A stretch of DNA of 64,000 bases from Desulfobacterales bacterium (GTDB lineage: Bacteria; Desulfobacterota; Desulfobacteria; Desulfobacterales; Desulfosalsimonadaceae), in NCBI GenBank assembly GCA_018335195.1, contig JAGXKN010000004.1, positions 1 through 64,000 of the forward strand. The letters run 5' to 3'. Positions 1 to 8,847 of this stretch are shown piece after piece. The notes beneath the pieces are model-generated. The model was not told the origin of the DNA. It worked only from the letters and a program-made list of their open reading frames with translations, and did no database searches. The position numbers were made by a program, and so were the translations under genes. How positions within the stretch are numbered: the stretch's first letter is position 1; every line of letters starts with the position of its first letter.

Positions 1-205
1 CCGAGGAGCGCTGGATTACCGGCCCGTCGGCGGTGGGATCGGAAAACGGCACACCGAGTTCCAGCACGTCCACGCCGTTTTCGCACATGGCGGAAATAAT
101 GGAAACCGAGGTTTCCATGTCCGGGTCCCCTGCGGTCACAAAGCCCACCAGGGCCTTTTCGTTTTTATCCTGCAAGTATTTGAACGTTTTTTCAATCCGT
201 GTCAT
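1..205 (-). CDS. trpA: Tryptophan synthase alpha chain, N-terminal part (cut by window edge)
   Basis: Only the first 68 codons are in the window. The translation begins [12 protein letters not shown] and continues with [12 protein letters not shown] and [15 protein letters not shown], the beta-alpha elements around the active-site loop of TrpA. The enzyme cleaves indole-3-glycerol phosphate to indole and passes the indole to TrpB. An AAAGGA ribosome site precedes the ATG. It follows trpB by 81 bases and is the last trp gene seen, as expected for a trpE-G-D-C-F-B-A order. The C-terminal three quarters lie outside the window. Confidence 0.95.
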   Translation of the reverse strand, partial: MTRIEKTFKYLQDKNEKALVGFVTAGDPDMETSVSIISAMCENGVDVLELGVPFSDPTADGPVIQRSS

Positions 206-263
206 ACAGTCCATCCTTTCCATGCATTCACTCCGGGGGGCATCAGCAACCCCACTTCCCACC

Positions 264-301
264 GACTACTGACCACTGACTACTGTCTACTGACTACTGA
301 C
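264..301. repeat. ACTGACTACTG short tandem repeat
   Basis: Imperfect tandem copies of an ACTGACTACTG-like unit cover the end of trpB and the start of the trpB-trpA gap. The unit supplies the last trpB codons and its TAG stop, so the repeat has probably replaced or extended the original 3' end of the gene. No role is evident. Confidence 0.6.
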
Positions 302-1504
302 CTCCGCCTCAGCCACGATGGACAGGTCCTTGTCCCCGCGGCCCGAGAGGTTGACCACGATGATCTGGTCGGCCGGCGCGCTCGAGGCGATTTGCATGGC
401 TGCTGACAGTGCGTGGGAGCTTTCCAGGGCCGGGATGATGCCTTCGGTGCGGCAAAGGGCGTAAAAGGCTTCGAGTGCTTGGGCATCGGTGATGCTCACG
501 TATTTTACCCAGCCCAGGTCCTTGAACAATGAATGTTCCGGGCCCACGCCGGGGTAATCCAGCCCCGCGGAAACCGAGTGGGCCTCGCTGATCTGCCCGT
601 AATTATCCTGGAGCAGGTACGACTTGGCGCCGTGCAGCACGCCCAGGGAACCGGCGCACAGGGTGGCCGAGTGTTTACCGGTATCAATGCCCTTGCCCGC
701 CGCTTCCACTCCGGTCATGGCCGCGGGATCATTGACAAACGGGTAAAACAGGCCCATGGCGTTGCTTCCCCCGCCCACGCAGGCCACCAGGTGATCGGGC
801 AATCGGCCGATTTCGCGCAAAGCTTGGTCCCGGGTTTCTTCTCCGATTACCTTCTGAAAATCCCGGACCATTGCCGGATACGGGTGCGGGCCGGCCACCG
901 AGCCGATTACGTAAAAGGTGTCGCGCACGGCAGAGACCCAGTAGCGCATGGCTTCGTTCATGGCGTCTTTCAGGGTGCCTGTACCGGATTCCACGGGCAC
1001 GACTTGCGCGCCCAGCAGTTCCATGCGGTTGACATTGGGCGCCTGGCGGCGGATGTCCTCGGTGCCCATGAAAATTTTGCAGTCCATACCGAAAAACGCC
1101 GCAGCCGTGGCCGTGGCCACCCCGTGCTGTCCCGCACCGGTCTCGGCGATCACCTTGGTTTTGCCCATCCATTTGGCCAGAAGCGCCTGGCCCAGGGTGT
1201 TGTTGATCTTGTGGGCCCCGGTGTGAAGCAGGTCCTCGCGCTTGAGGTAGATGGCAGCGCCCCCGGTTTTCCGGGTCAGTCGTTCTGCGTAATAAAGCGG
1301 GGTGGGCCGTCCGGCAAAGTCCTTGAGCAGGCCGTAGAGCTCCTTTTGAAAAGCGGGGTCCCGCACGTATTGTTGATAGGCTTCGTTTAGCTCCAGCAGG
1401 GCAGGCATCAGGGTTTCTGCCACGTACCGGCCGCCGTAGGGCCCGAAATGGCCTTTTTCATCCGGGTATCCGGTTATGGGGTTGTCGGCCTGCAATTCAG
1501 CCAT
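287..1504 (-). CDS. trpB: Tryptophan synthase beta chain
   Basis: This PLP enzyme condenses indole with serine to give tryptophan, in complex with TrpA in the cytoplasm. The 405-residue protein has the usual length for the short TrpB1 family. The N-terminal [11 protein letters not shown] segment, the cofactor-binding lysine in TGAHKINN (Lys99) and the phosphate-binding GGGSNAMG loop are all visible. Its ATG shares one base with the trpF stop (TGATG), so the two genes are translationally coupled. The last residues are encoded by a short tandem repeat, so the extreme C-terminus may not be ancestral. Confidence 0.98.
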   Translation of the reverse strand: MAELQADNPITGYPDEKGHFGPYGGRYVAETLMPALLELNEAYQQYVRDPAFQKELYGLLKDFAGRPTPLYYAERLTRKTGGAAIYLKREDLLHTGAHKINNTLGQALLAKWMGKTKVIAETGAGQHGVATATAAAFFGMDCKIFMGTEDIRRQAPNVNRMELLGAQVVPVESGTGTLKDAMNEAMRYWVSAVRDTFYVIGSVAGPHPYPAMVRDFQKVIGEETRDQALREIGRLPDHLVACVGGGSNAMGLFYPFVNDPAAMTGVEAAGKGIDTGKHSATLCAGSLGVLHGAKSYLLQDNYGQISEAHSVSAGLDYPGVGPEHSLFKDLGWVKYVSITDAQALEAFYALCRTEGIIPALESSHALSAAMQIASSAPADQIIVVNLSGRGDKDLSIVAEAEVSSQ

Positions 1505-2190
1505 CAGAATATTCTCCTTGTTGGTTGTGTGATTTCAGACAGGCGCACGGCATAAACAAAATCCCGCACCCGCCGGGTGTCCTTTCTGCCCGGAGCGGAT
1601 TCCACGCCCGAGCTCACGTCCACGGCATCCGGGCGCGCGGCTGCAATTGCTTCGGCCACGTTTTCCGGCCCGAGCCCGCCTGCAATGATAAAGGGGTATT
1701 GTTCATTAAAGTCCCGGGCCGCAGACCAGTCCCAGGTCATGGCATTGCCCCCGGGCAGCTTTCCGGCGGAGCATTCCACCAGAAATGCCGAAACATGGTA
1801 TTGCGATGCCTCTGAAACTGCCGGCCGGCCGCTTACATACAGGCACTTGATTACAATCAGGCCCTGTTCCATGAGGCGCCGGGCCAGTTCCGGGGGTTCT
1901 GCGCCGTGAAGCTGCACAGCATGCAGTCGGCACTGGTAGGCCGCCGCCATGATCGTTTCCTCGGATTCGTTGACAAAAACGCCCACCCGGGCGATGTGCG
2001 GCGGCAGAACACCGGTGATGTCCGCGGCCTGCGCCGGGGTGACATACCTGGGGCTTTTGGGATAAAACACCAAGCCGACGGCATCAACTCCCCAGGCGGC
2101 GCATGCCATGGCGTCTTCTGCCGCGGTGATGCCGCAGATCTTGATTTGGATGCGTTCGTGATGCCGGTGTAAGGTTTCTCCGGTATACAT
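1504..2190 (-). CDS. trpF: Phosphoribosylanthranilate isomerase
   Basis: Catalyses the Amadori rearrangement of phosphoribosylanthranilate in tryptophan synthesis. The 228-residue TIM barrel shows IKICGIT near residue 17 (catalytic Cys), [19 protein letters not shown] and [11 protein letters not shown]. The N-terminus chosen carries about 15 residues before IKICGIT, more than usual, but no better start lies between. The gene starts 7 bases after trpC ends and has only a weak ribosome site, so coupling to trpC is likely. Confidence 0.95.
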   Translation of the reverse strand: MYTGETLHRHHERIQIKICGITAAEDAMACAAWGVDAVGLVFYPKSPRYVTPAQAADITGVLPPHIARVGVFVNESEETIMAAAYQCRLHAVQLHGAEPPELARRLMEQGLIVIKCLYVSGRPAVSEASQYHVSAFLVECSAGKLPGGNAMTWDWSAARDFNEQYPFIIAGGLGPENVAEAIAAARPDAVDVSSGVESAPGRKDTRRVRDFVYAVRLSEITQPTRRIF

Positions 2191-2197
2191 GTGTAGT

Positions 2198-2995
2198 CTA
2201 CCCGTTTTTCAGGTGCGTTAAAAAAGTTTCCGGGTCCTGTGCCCGGACCAGGCTTTCGCCGACAAGAAAGTTGCGGATTCCGGCTGCCAGGTTCTGCTCG
2301 ATGTCCGCGCGCGAAGCAATGCCGCTGGCTGCGATCGGAATCTGATGGGGGCCCATGGAGGCGGCCAGGTCCATGGCGTTTTGGATGTCCGTGTCAAAGG
2401 AGGCCAGGTTCCGATTGTTGATCCCGATGAGCACGGCCCCGGTTCCGGCCGCGATTTCCAGGTCCGCCGGGGTGTGGACTTCCACCAGGGCGTCGATGTC
2501 CAGATCCGCGCACAGGTCCAGCAGTTCGGCAAGCCGGGATTCTGACAGGATGCGAACGATCAGCAGCACGGCATCCGCCCCGCGTGCGGCGGCTTCGTAT
2601 ACCTGGTAATCCGAAACGATGAAGTCCTTGCGCAGAACCGGCAGTCCGGTTGCCCGGCGGGCGGCTTCCATGTCGTCCAGGCTTCCCTTGAAAAAGGTTG
2701 CATCCGTGAGCACGGAAAGGGCGACTGCGCCGCCGCGTTCATAAGCCGCGGCGTGTCGGGCCGGATCGAGCCCGGGACAGATATCGCCCTTTGAAGGCGA
2801 GGCCCGCTTGATCTCGGCGATAATGTTGACCTGACCCGGGTTTTTCATTGCCGCGCGAAAAGAGCGGAAATCGCTTCTTGCCCGGGCCGCGGCTTCCAGG
2901 TCGGAAACCGGGGTCTGCTGGCGGGCGGCGCGGATTTCGGCATTTTTGTGCGCCACGATTTTTGTCAGGATATCTTCGGCCATATGTTTATGCAT
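2198..2995 (-). CDS. trpC: Indole-3-glycerol phosphate synthase
   Basis: Closes the indole ring of the tryptophan precursor. The 265-residue protein carries IIAEIKRASPSKGDI near residue 60, VLRKDFIVSDYQVYEA near 120 and IGINNRNL near 190, which include the family's catalytic Lys and Glu residues. Two ATGs are possible, at 2995 and 2983. The first sits almost on top of a GGGAG site and the second lies 12 bases from it, so the start is uncertain by four codons. The first start overlaps the trpD stop by 8 bases. TrpC and TrpF are separate proteins here, not fused as in enterobacteria. Confidence 0.96.
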   Translation of the reverse strand: MHKHMAEDILTKIVAHKNAEIRAARQQTPVSDLEAAARARSDFRSFRAAMKNPGQVNIIAEIKRASPSKGDICPGLDPARHAAAYERGGAVALSVLTDATFFKGSLDDMEAARRATGLPVLRKDFIVSDYQVYEAAARGADAVLLIVRILSESRLAELLDLCADLDIDALVEVHTPADLEIAAGTGAVLIGINNRNLASFDTDIQNAMDLAASMGPHQIPIAASGIASRADIEQNLAAGIRNFLVGESLVRAQDPETFLTHLKNG

Positions 2996-4004
2996 TCTCC
3001 CGGGTAAAGGCGATCAGGGATTCCAGTTTATCCGCGGCAGCGCCCGTGTCAATGGCTGATTCCGCCATCTCGACGCCATGGCCGATTTTTTCCGCCCGAC
3101 CCGCGGCCATCAGGGCGGCCGCGGCATTGATGAGCACGATATCGCGTTTTGCCCCTTTTTCTCCGGCCAGGATGCTGCGGGTGATTTCTGCATTTTCCGC
3201 CGCATTGCCGCCCCGGATTTCCTCGGGATCTGCCAGGCGGCCGAAAAAGGTCTCGGGTGAAATGTCATACGTGATAATCTGCCGGTCCCGCAGTTCGCAT
3301 ACGCGGGTGGGCGCGCACACCGAGATCTCGTCCAGCCCGTCATGGCCGTGTACCACCAAGGCCCGTTTTGTGCCGAGCTGGCTTAATGCCTTGGCAAACA
3401 TCTCCGTGAGCTGGGGGGCAAATACGCCAAGAAGCTGGCAATTGGCAGCAGCCGGGTTGGTCAGGGGGCCGAGCATGTTGAATATGCTTCGCAGGCCCAC
3501 CTCTTTTCTGGGGTTTGCCGCATACTTCATGGCTCCGTGGTACCGGGGGGCAAACAGGAATCCGATCCCGATTTCGGCAATGGCTTCCTCCACGAGTTCC
3601 GGATCCAGGTCCAGGTTGATCCCCAGTGCCTCGAGCAAATCCGCGCTGCCGCACTGGCTGGAAACCGAGCGATTGCCGTGCTTGGCCACGGTGACCCCGC
3701 ATCCGGCCGCCACAAAAGCGGTGACAGTGGAGATGTTAAAGGTGCCGGCCGCATCTCCGCCGGTGCCGCAGGTGTCAATCACGTCGCCTGCCGCGGTTTC
3801 GATCCGGACGGCCTTTTTGCGCATGGCCCGGGCTGCGCCGGCAAGCTCGGCATAAGTTTCGCCCTTGGTGGCAAGCGCGGCCATGAATGCGCCCACCTGG
3901 GCGTCCGTGGTGTTTCCGGAAAAGATTTCGCCGATCATGGCCGCGGTTTCCGCCTCGGTGAGATCCTGCCGCCGGCAAATCTTGTTTAGCAGTTCGCGAA
4001 ACAT
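2988..4004 (-). CDS. trpD: Anthranilate phosphoribosyltransferase
   Basis: Transfers phosphoribose from PRPP to anthranilate. The 338-residue protein has the family length and shows the PRPP-binding DTCGTGGDAAGTFNIST segment near residue 80, KHGNRSVSSQCGSADLLEALG near 110, and the VVHGHDGLDE segment. It is a stand-alone enzyme, with the glutaminase TrpG encoded separately upstream. A 59-base gap separates it from trpG and its end overlaps trpC. Confidence 0.97.
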   Translation of the reverse strand: MFRELLNKICRRQDLTEAETAAMIGEIFSGNTTDAQVGAFMAALATKGETYAELAGAARAMRKKAVRIETAAGDVIDTCGTGGDAAGTFNISTVTAFVAAGCGVTVAKHGNRSVSSQCGSADLLEALGINLDLDPELVEEAIAEIGIGFLFAPRYHGAMKYAANPRKEVGLRSIFNMLGPLTNPAAANCQLLGVFAPQLTEMFAKALSQLGTKRALVVHGHDGLDEISVCAPTRVCELRDRQIITYDISPETFFGRLADPEEIRGGNAAENAEITRSILAGEKGAKRDIVLINAAAALMAAGRAEKIGHGVEMAESAIDTGAAADKLESLIAFTRENA

Positions 4005-4063
4005 TTCGGTTCTCCTGTATGGTTCAAAGTGAAATGATCAAAACGAGCGAAACCCGGATCGTT

Positions 4064-4633
4064 TTATTCGCACAACTTCAAAAAGTTTCTCAGTATCCGT
4101 TTACCCACCGGGGTCATGATCGATTCCGGGTGAAATTGGATGCCTTCGGTGGTGTGCTGGCGGTGCCGGAGCCCCATGATTTCGCTGTCTTCGCTTTCAG
4201 CGCTGATTTCCAGGCATTCCGGCAGGCTCTGCCGGTCCACGGTCAGGGAATGATAGCGCATGGCGGCAAACGGCTTGTTCATGCGCGAGAATATGGTTTT
4301 GCCGTCTGCTGTCACAGTGGAAACCTTGCCGTGCATGAGCTTTTTGGCCGCCCGGATACGGCCGCCGAATGCGTGCGCAATTGCCTGGTGACCCAGGCAG
4401 ACCCCGAGAATGGGAATTTCTCCGGAAAACCGCCGGATCACTTCGACGGAAAGCCCGGATTTCTGCGGGACCCCGGGCCCCGGGGAGACCACGATGCCGG
4501 AAAATCCGCCGGTATCCAGTGTGCCGATGTCAAAGGCATCGTTTCTGCACACGCGGACTTCGGCTTCGAGCTGCCGCAGATATTGCACCAGGTTATAGGT
4601 AAAGGAGTCGTAGTTGTCGATCACAAATATCAT
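4064..4633 (-). CDS. trpG: Anthranilate synthase component II (glutamine amidotransferase)
   Basis: Supplies ammonia from glutamine to TrpE. The 189-residue class I amidotransferase shows VIDNYDSFTYNLVQYL at the N-terminus, the oxyanion strand VVSPGPG, the nucleophile Cys in LGVCLGHQAIAHAFGG and the catalytic His-Glu in QFHPESI. An AAGGAG site lies 5 bases before the ATG. The gene begins 9 bases after trpE ends. The family can also serve folate synthesis as PabA, but its place inside the trp operon favours tryptophan. Confidence 0.97.
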   Translation of the reverse strand: MIFVIDNYDSFTYNLVQYLRQLEAEVRVCRNDAFDIGTLDTGGFSGIVVSPGPGVPQKSGLSVEVIRRFSGEIPILGVCLGHQAIAHAFGGRIRAAKKLMHGKVSTVTADGKTIFSRMNKPFAAMRYHSLTVDRQSLPECLEISAESEDSEIMGLRHRQHTTEGIQFHPESIMTPVGKRILRNFLKLCE

Positions 4634-4642
4634 GTCCGCTCC

Positions 4643-6133
4643 TTACTGCAGTTGATGTTCCATGAGTTCCAGGGCCCGGCCGATGGCCGCGGCCTTGTTC
4701 ACGGTTTCCGTGTATTCGGCATCCGGGTCCGAGTCCGCCACGATGCCGGCGCCTGCCCGCACCACGAGGTTTCCGTCCTGGATGCAGGCGGTGCGTATGG
4801 TAATGGCCAGGTCCATGTTGCCGTGAAACGAGATATAACCCACGGCCCCGCCGTAAGGCCCCCGGGGTTCGGATTCGAGCTCGGAGATGATTTCCATGGC
4901 CCGGACCTTTGGCGCCCCGCTCAGGGTGCCGGCCGGAAATGTGGCGGCCAGCAGGTCCCAGGCATCGCAGTTTTCCAGCAGATCGCAGGTGATATTGGAG
5001 ACCAGGTGCATGACATGGGAATAGCGCTCCACGATCATCAGGTCTGTTACCTGCACGGTGCCGGTTTCCGCCACCCGGCCCAGGTCGTTTCTGCCCAGGT
5101 CCACGAGCATGAGGTGCTCTGCGCGCTCTTTTTCGTCCTGCAGCATTTCGTCTGCCAGGGCCCGGTCTTTCTGCTCGGTTTTGCCGCGCGGGCGGGTGCC
5201 GGCAATGGGCCGGAGCGTGGCAATGTTGTTTTCCAGGCGGACCATGGTCTCGGGCGAGGATCCCACCAGCACGGTGTCATCGAGATGCATGAAAAACATG
5301 TACGGCGACGGGTTGATATAGCGCTGGGCTCGGTACAGGGCCGTGGGATCGGCCGGGACGCGGTTTGCGCAAAACGGCTGGGAAATCACGGCCTGGATGA
5401 TTTCTCCCTCCCGGATGCGGGCCTTGGCGGTCTCCACATGCTTCTTGTACAGGGCCGCATCATGGACCGGGGTGAGGGATATGCCTTCTCTCGTCTGCGC
5501 TTCGGGATAGGGTTGGGCCCTGTCGTCGCGCACCGAATCCTGCAGGCGGTCGATTTTTGATTCCGCTGCATCATATGCTGCCTCAGCATCTGCATGATCG
5601 TCTTTAAAGACAATGGCCACCATCATCAGGGTATTTTTAATATTGTCAAAAATCAGCATTTCATCCGGTACCATGAAGTCCGCCAGGGGACGGTCCGCGG
5701 GCATCCGGTTTTCAATGGCCTCGAAAAAGCTGACCGTTTCATAAGCAAAATACCCCACGAGCCCGCCCCAGAACCGGGGAAGGCCGGGCAGCACGGTCGG
5801 GGTGTAGCGCGCCATCAGGTCCCGCAGCACCGGCAGCGGGTCGCCCTGGTGGTGGATCTGCTCCTTTTGGCCGTTGGTGTCCATTTCCACGGCATCTGCA
5901 AACACCCGGACCCGGGTGCGGGCCGAGGTGCTCAGGAAACTGTAGCGCCCCCAGCGCTCCCCGCCTTCCACGCTTTCCAGCAGAAATGCCGGGGAATTCC
6001 GGGTGTATAATTTCTTGAGCACCGATACCGGGGTTTCCATGTCCGCCAGGATTTCGCGGCAGACCGGCACCACGTTATGGTTTGTGTAGTATTCGGCAAA
6101 AGCGGCTTTGTCCGGAAATTGTCGCAGCAGCAT
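4643..6133 (-). CDS. trpE: Anthranilate synthase component I
   Basis: Converts chorismate and ammonia to anthranilate, the first committed step to tryptophan. I place the start at 6133, giving 496 residues, because AAGGAG lies 7 bases upstream of that ATG. An in-frame ATG at 6199 lies within the attenuator hairpin and would add 22 unlikely residues. The N-terminal half includes LLESVEGGERWGRYSF, containing the LLES element tied to tryptophan feedback binding. The C-terminal half has the chorismate-binding GTRPRGK, DLGRNDLGRV and GTLSGAPKVRAMEI blocks. It is first in the operon, directly behind the attenuator. Confidence 0.97.
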   Translation of the reverse strand: MLLRQFPDKAAFAEYYTNHNVVPVCREILADMETPVSVLKKLYTRNSPAFLLESVEGGERWGRYSFLSTSARTRVRVFADAVEMDTNGQKEQIHHQGDPLPVLRDLMARYTPTVLPGLPRFWGGLVGYFAYETVSFFEAIENRMPADRPLADFMVPDEMLIFDNIKNTLMMVAIVFKDDHADAEAAYDAAESKIDRLQDSVRDDRAQPYPEAQTREGISLTPVHDAALYKKHVETAKARIREGEIIQAVISQPFCANRVPADPTALYRAQRYINPSPYMFFMHLDDTVLVGSSPETMVRLENNIATLRPIAGTRPRGKTEQKDRALADEMLQDEKERAEHLMLVDLGRNDLGRVAETGTVQVTDLMIVERYSHVMHLVSNITCDLLENCDAWDLLAATFPAGTLSGAPKVRAMEIISELESEPRGPYGGAVGYISFHGNMDLAITIRTACIQDGNLVVRAGAGIVADSDPDAEYTETVNKAAAIGRALELMEHQLQ

Positions 6134-6200
6134 GCCGGGCTCCTTTCCTTTTGTTTGGGTGCATATTTGCCGGTTTTTCTGTTTTTGTGCCGTTTCCATA

Positions 6201-6233
6201 AAAAAGGCCGCGGGGAAGCCCCGCGGCCTTTTT
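6201..6233 (-). terminator. trp attenuator terminator hairpin
   Basis: On the minus strand GGCCGCGGGG pairs with CCCCGCGGCC around a three-base loop, is framed by A5/T5, and is followed by a T run. It sits 68 bases before the trpE start and after the leader peptide, exactly where an attenuator terminator belongs. The DNA is nearly symmetric, so it could terminate in both directions, but only the trp direction makes sense with its context. Confidence 0.85.
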
Positions 6234-6253
6234 GGCGTGTGTCAATGCAAAAC

Positions 6254-6291
6254 AAAAAAGACCGGGGGGCCGGGGGCCGCCTCGGTCTTTT
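6254..6291 (-). promoter_or_regulatory. trp leader upstream hairpin / possible antiterminator arm
   Basis: On the minus strand AAAAGACCG pairs with CGGTCTTTT around a G/C-rich loop, followed by T6, so it may itself terminate. Within it, CCCCCGGCC (plus-strand 6268-6276) can pair with GGCCGCGGGG of the downstream terminator, leaving one bulged C, which would block that terminator. Its CCGGTC can pair with GACCGG at the end of the leader peptide gene. This gives a workable 1-2-3-4 attenuator, but the pairing was read by eye and no energies were computed. Confidence 0.6.
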
Positions 6292-6309
6292 GCTTGCGCT
6301 ATGGTTTGC

Positions 6310-6399
6310 TCAAACCGGTCCGAAGGCAGACCCCGATATGGAGATCCGCCACCACCAGTTTTTGTTCGGGCTGATTGCCTGCAATATGTGATGTGTCAT
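6310..6399 (-). CDS. trpL: trp operon leader peptide with three tandem Trp codons
   Basis: A 29-codon reading frame from ATG to TGA upstream of trpE contains TGG TGG TGG as codons 15-17 in the context NKNWWWRIS and ends SAFGPV. Three Trp codons in a row in a short frame, followed by a strong terminator and then trpE, is the hallmark of ribosome-mediated attenuation. When charged tRNA-Trp is scarce the ribosome stalls at the TGG codons and favours the antiterminator. The ribosome site is weak (GAGAG about 11 bases upstream). The peptide itself is unlikely to have a function. Confidence 0.85.
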   Translation of the reverse strand: MTHHILQAISPNKNWWWRISISGSAFGPV

Positions 6400-6455
6400 T
6401 TGTGCCGTGCTCTCAAATCCGGCTCTTTGGCCTGTTAACGAAAATAACGTATTTT

Positions 6456-6484
6456 AAATAAAAGTTTTTATCCGGATTTGTCAA
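6456..6484 (-). promoter_or_regulatory. Candidate trp promoter
   Basis: On the minus strand a perfect TTGACA is followed after 17 bases by TTATTT, placed about 60 bases before the leader peptide start. A GTTAAC element lies just downstream and recalls the centre of the enterobacterial TrpR operator, but the flanks do not match. I do not claim a TrpR site. Confidence 0.5.
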
Positions 6485-6592
6485 GCAGAAATTTGACCTG
6501 CCGGCGGCATGGTTTTTCAATTGTGTTTGAAACCACATTTCGGTATGACTCCTGTAAAAACAACGGATCAACCAGGCAGGGGTTTGCGGAAA

Positions 6593-7879
6593 ATGATCGC
6601 GGAAATCGTATCCACCGGAGACGAGGTGTTAACCGGGGCGGTGGCGGATTCCAATGCCGCCTATATTGCCGCCCGGCTGTATGAAATCGGCATACCCGTG
6701 GGGCGCCATGTTTGCGTGGGCGACGACCTGGAGCGCCTCACAGCGGTGCTGCGCGAAAGCGCCGATCGTGCCGATGTTGCCGTGGTCACCGGCGGGCTGG
6801 GCCCGACGGTGGACGACATCACGGCCATGGCCGCAGCCCGGGCCGCGGGGGAGGAACTGCAAGCCAATTCCACGGCAAGAGCCTATATTGAGGAATTTTT
6901 CAAGCGCTTCAACCGGCCGCTTTCGGATTCAGACGCCAGGCAGGCCGAGATGCCGGCCTCGGCCCGGCCCATATTAAACCCGGTTGGCACGGCCCCGGGC
7001 TTTACCATGGTCATGGGCGGATGCCGGTTTTATTTCCTGCCCGGGGTGCCCTTTGAAATGCGGCGCATGATGGGTGATAACGTGATTGTCGAACTCCAGG
7101 CGCAGTGCGCGGACGATAAAACCCAGGGGTTTTACCGGGAAAAGCGCCTGTCACTGTTCGGGCTGCCTGAAGCCCACGTAAACGAGCGGCTTGCCCGCTT
7201 GACAGATAGCCTGGGCGATGTAAAACTTGGCATGCTGGCAGAATTTCCGGTAATCCACGTTAAGCTCGTCGCCCAGGGGCCGGACCCGGAGGGCATGGAG
7301 GCCCGGATTGAAAAAGCCGCAGCCGAAGTGCGCGAGTGGGTTGGTGCGTATGTGTTTTCCGAATCCGGGCAGACCATGGAGGAAGTGGTCGGGGGCCTGT
7401 TAACAGCGCATTCCGCAAGGCTGGCGTTGGCTGAAAGCTGCACCGGCGGACTGATCGCCCACCGTGTGACCAACGTGGCCGGAAGTTCGGATTATTTCGT
7501 GTTTTCCGCGGTAACCTATGCCAACGCGGCAAAAATCAACCTGCTGGGCGTATCATTGGATACAATCGAATCCCATGGCGCGGTTTCAGAGGAAACCGCC
7601 CGGGAAATGGCAGAGGGCGTGCGCAGGGTTGCAGGGGCGGATTACGGACTTTCGGTCAGCGGTATTGCCGGGCCGGGCGGCGGGAGCCCGGAAAAGCCCG
7701 TGGGTATGGTGTGCATCGGACTTTGCGGGCCGGGCCACAGCTTTGCCAGGCGCTATGCATTCCCGTTTGAAAATCGGATGGCAAACAAGCGGATTTTTGC
7801 CGAAACCGCGCTGGACCGGCTTCGCCGGACATTGATCGGTGCGGGCGACATACAGGACAAAATGCAAGGAGAGACATAG
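6593..7879 (+). CDS. cinA: CinA family protein (competence/damage-inducible, NMN deamidase domain)
   Basis: The 428-residue protein begins MIAEIVSTGDEVLTG, the typical N-terminal MoCF-like domain with VVTGGLGPTVDD near residue 65. It ends with the PncC-type nicotinamide mononucleotide amidohydrolase domain (LAESCTGGLIAHRVTNV near 280, and SGIAGPGGGSPEKPVG near 360). The C-terminal domain recycles NMN, and the N-terminal domain has reported ADP-ribose pyrophosphatase activity in some relatives. In-frame upstream codons exist, but the family start matches 6593. It is divergent from the trp operon and followed closely by the DjlA-like gene. Confidence 0.93.
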   Translation: MIAEIVSTGDEVLTGAVADSNAAYIAARLYEIGIPVGRHVCVGDDLERLTAVLRESADRADVAVVTGGLGPTVDDITAMAAARAAGEELQANSTARAYIEEFFKRFNRPLSDSDARQAEMPASARPILNPVGTAPGFTMVMGGCRFYFLPGVPFEMRRMMGDNVIVELQAQCADDKTQGFYREKRLSLFGLPEAHVNERLARLTDSLGDVKLGMLAEFPVIHVKLVAQGPDPEGMEARIEKAAAEVREWVGAYVFSESGQTMEEVVGGLLTAHSARLALAESCTGGLIAHRVTNVAGSSDYFVFSAVTYANAAKINLLGVSLDTIESHGAVSEETAREMAEGVRRVAGADYGLSVSGIAGPGGGSPEKPVGMVCIGLCGPGHSFARRYAFPFENRMANKRIFAETALDRLRRTLIGAGDIQDKMQGET

Positions 7880-7882
7880 GAA

Positions 7883-8644
7883 ATGGGTTGGCTTGGAAAA
7901 ATGGTGGGCGGCACCATCGGCCTGGCGCTTGGCGGGCCGCTGGGCGCGATCGCCGGGGCTTCTCTGGGGCACCTGATGGATGCAGACAGCAGCCATCAGC
8001 AGCAGCGGGTGCTGCCGAATTCAGGGCGGATGTCGGAGCAGGGACGGTCGCAGCTGACCTTTTTTGTGGCCGCGTTTTCCATGCTGGCAAAGCTGGCCCG
8101 CGTGGACGGCGAGGTTACAAACGAGGAGGTGGCCTCCATCCGCAGGTTCATGACCGAGGACCTGGGCTTGAATGCAGAAAGCCGGCAGATGGCGGAAAAA
8201 ATATTCAATACCGCCCTGCATGCGCCCCAGCAGTTCGAGGAATTCGCCGCCCAGTTTTATCAGCAGTTTCACAATCGTCCGGAGCTTCTGGAACTGATGA
8301 TCGACATCCTGCTGCGGGTATCTGTGGCAGACGGAAAAATGGACGAAAGCGAAGAGGCGCTGATCCAAAAGGCGGTCCGGATTTTCCGGATTCCGGATTC
8401 AGATTATCAGAGCATGAAGTCCGGATACGTGTCTGTATCGGAGAATTATTATTCCGTGCTCGGATGCAGTCCCGGCGATGACAACGAAACCATCAAGAAG
8501 CAGTACCGGAAACTGGTGCGGGATTATCACCCGGATACCATTGCTTCAAAGGGGCTGCCCGAGGAATTTGTCAATTTTGCCCACGACAAGTTCCGGGAAA
8601 TCCAGGAAGCATACGAGGAGATACAGAAGGAACGGGGGTTGTAG
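7883..8644 (+). CDS. djlA: TerB/DnaJ-domain co-chaperone, DjlA-like
   Basis: The 253-residue protein has a glycine-rich hydrophobic N-terminus (residues 4-30, GGTIGLALGGPLGAIAGA) that could insert in the membrane. A central TerB-like helical domain (about 50-175, with ARVDGEVTNEEV and SVADGKMDESEEALI repeats) follows, and then a C-terminal J domain with the HPD motif (YHPDT near 215). This order matches DjlA, which stimulates the ATPase of DnaK at the membrane. It starts 3 bases after cinA. Confidence 0.9.
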   Translation: MGWLGKMVGGTIGLALGGPLGAIAGASLGHLMDADSSHQQQRVLPNSGRMSEQGRSQLTFFVAAFSMLAKLARVDGEVTNEEVASIRRFMTEDLGLNAESRQMAEKIFNTALHAPQQFEEFAAQFYQQFHNRPELLELMIDILLRVSVADGKMDESEEALIQKAVRIFRIPDSDYQSMKSGYVSVSENYYSVLGCSPGDDNETIKKQYRKLVRDYHPDTIASKGLPEEFVNFAHDKFREIQEAYEEIQKERGL

Positions 8645-8671
8645 GAAAATCTTGAAGCAATGCGTTAATAA

Positions 8672-8832
8672 AATTTGAAATCCGAATATCGAAATCCGAG
8701 ACAAATCCGAATTACAGAAATCTTAATTTTCAAAACGCGTAATATTCCCCCCGGGAAATTTGTTTGGGTAATTTGAATTTTGGTAGTTTAGATTTGCTTC
8801 GAATTTCGGATTTCGGGCTTCGGATTTATTAC
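8672..8832. repeat. Interspersed intergenic repeat, copy 1 (ATTTCGGATTTCG family)
   Basis: The stretch before pepA opens with GAAATCCGAATATCGAAATC and closes with TCGAATTTCGGATTTCGGGC, which are near reverse complements of each other. Related sequence recurs at about 11620, 46405-46585 and 62113-62260. It holds no gene. It probably folds as a long imperfect hairpin in RNA. Confidence 0.75.
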
Positions 8833-8847
8833 TACCTGGAGGAATTG

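Noticed and set aside
4019-5560. Long open frame (513 codons) on the plus strand across trpG and trpE
   Set aside because: It is antisense to two clear trp genes, its translation is rich in Gly, His and Arg as expected of a GC-rich shadow frame, and it shows no recognisable motif.
6133-6199. An upstream start for trpE at 6199
   Set aside because: It lies on the attenuator hairpin, and the ATG at 6133 has a strong AAGGAG site and family-like N-terminus.
6430-6452. GTTAAC-centred sequence as a TrpR operator
   Set aside because: Only the central six bases resemble the known operator; the flanks do not, so the claim is unsupported.
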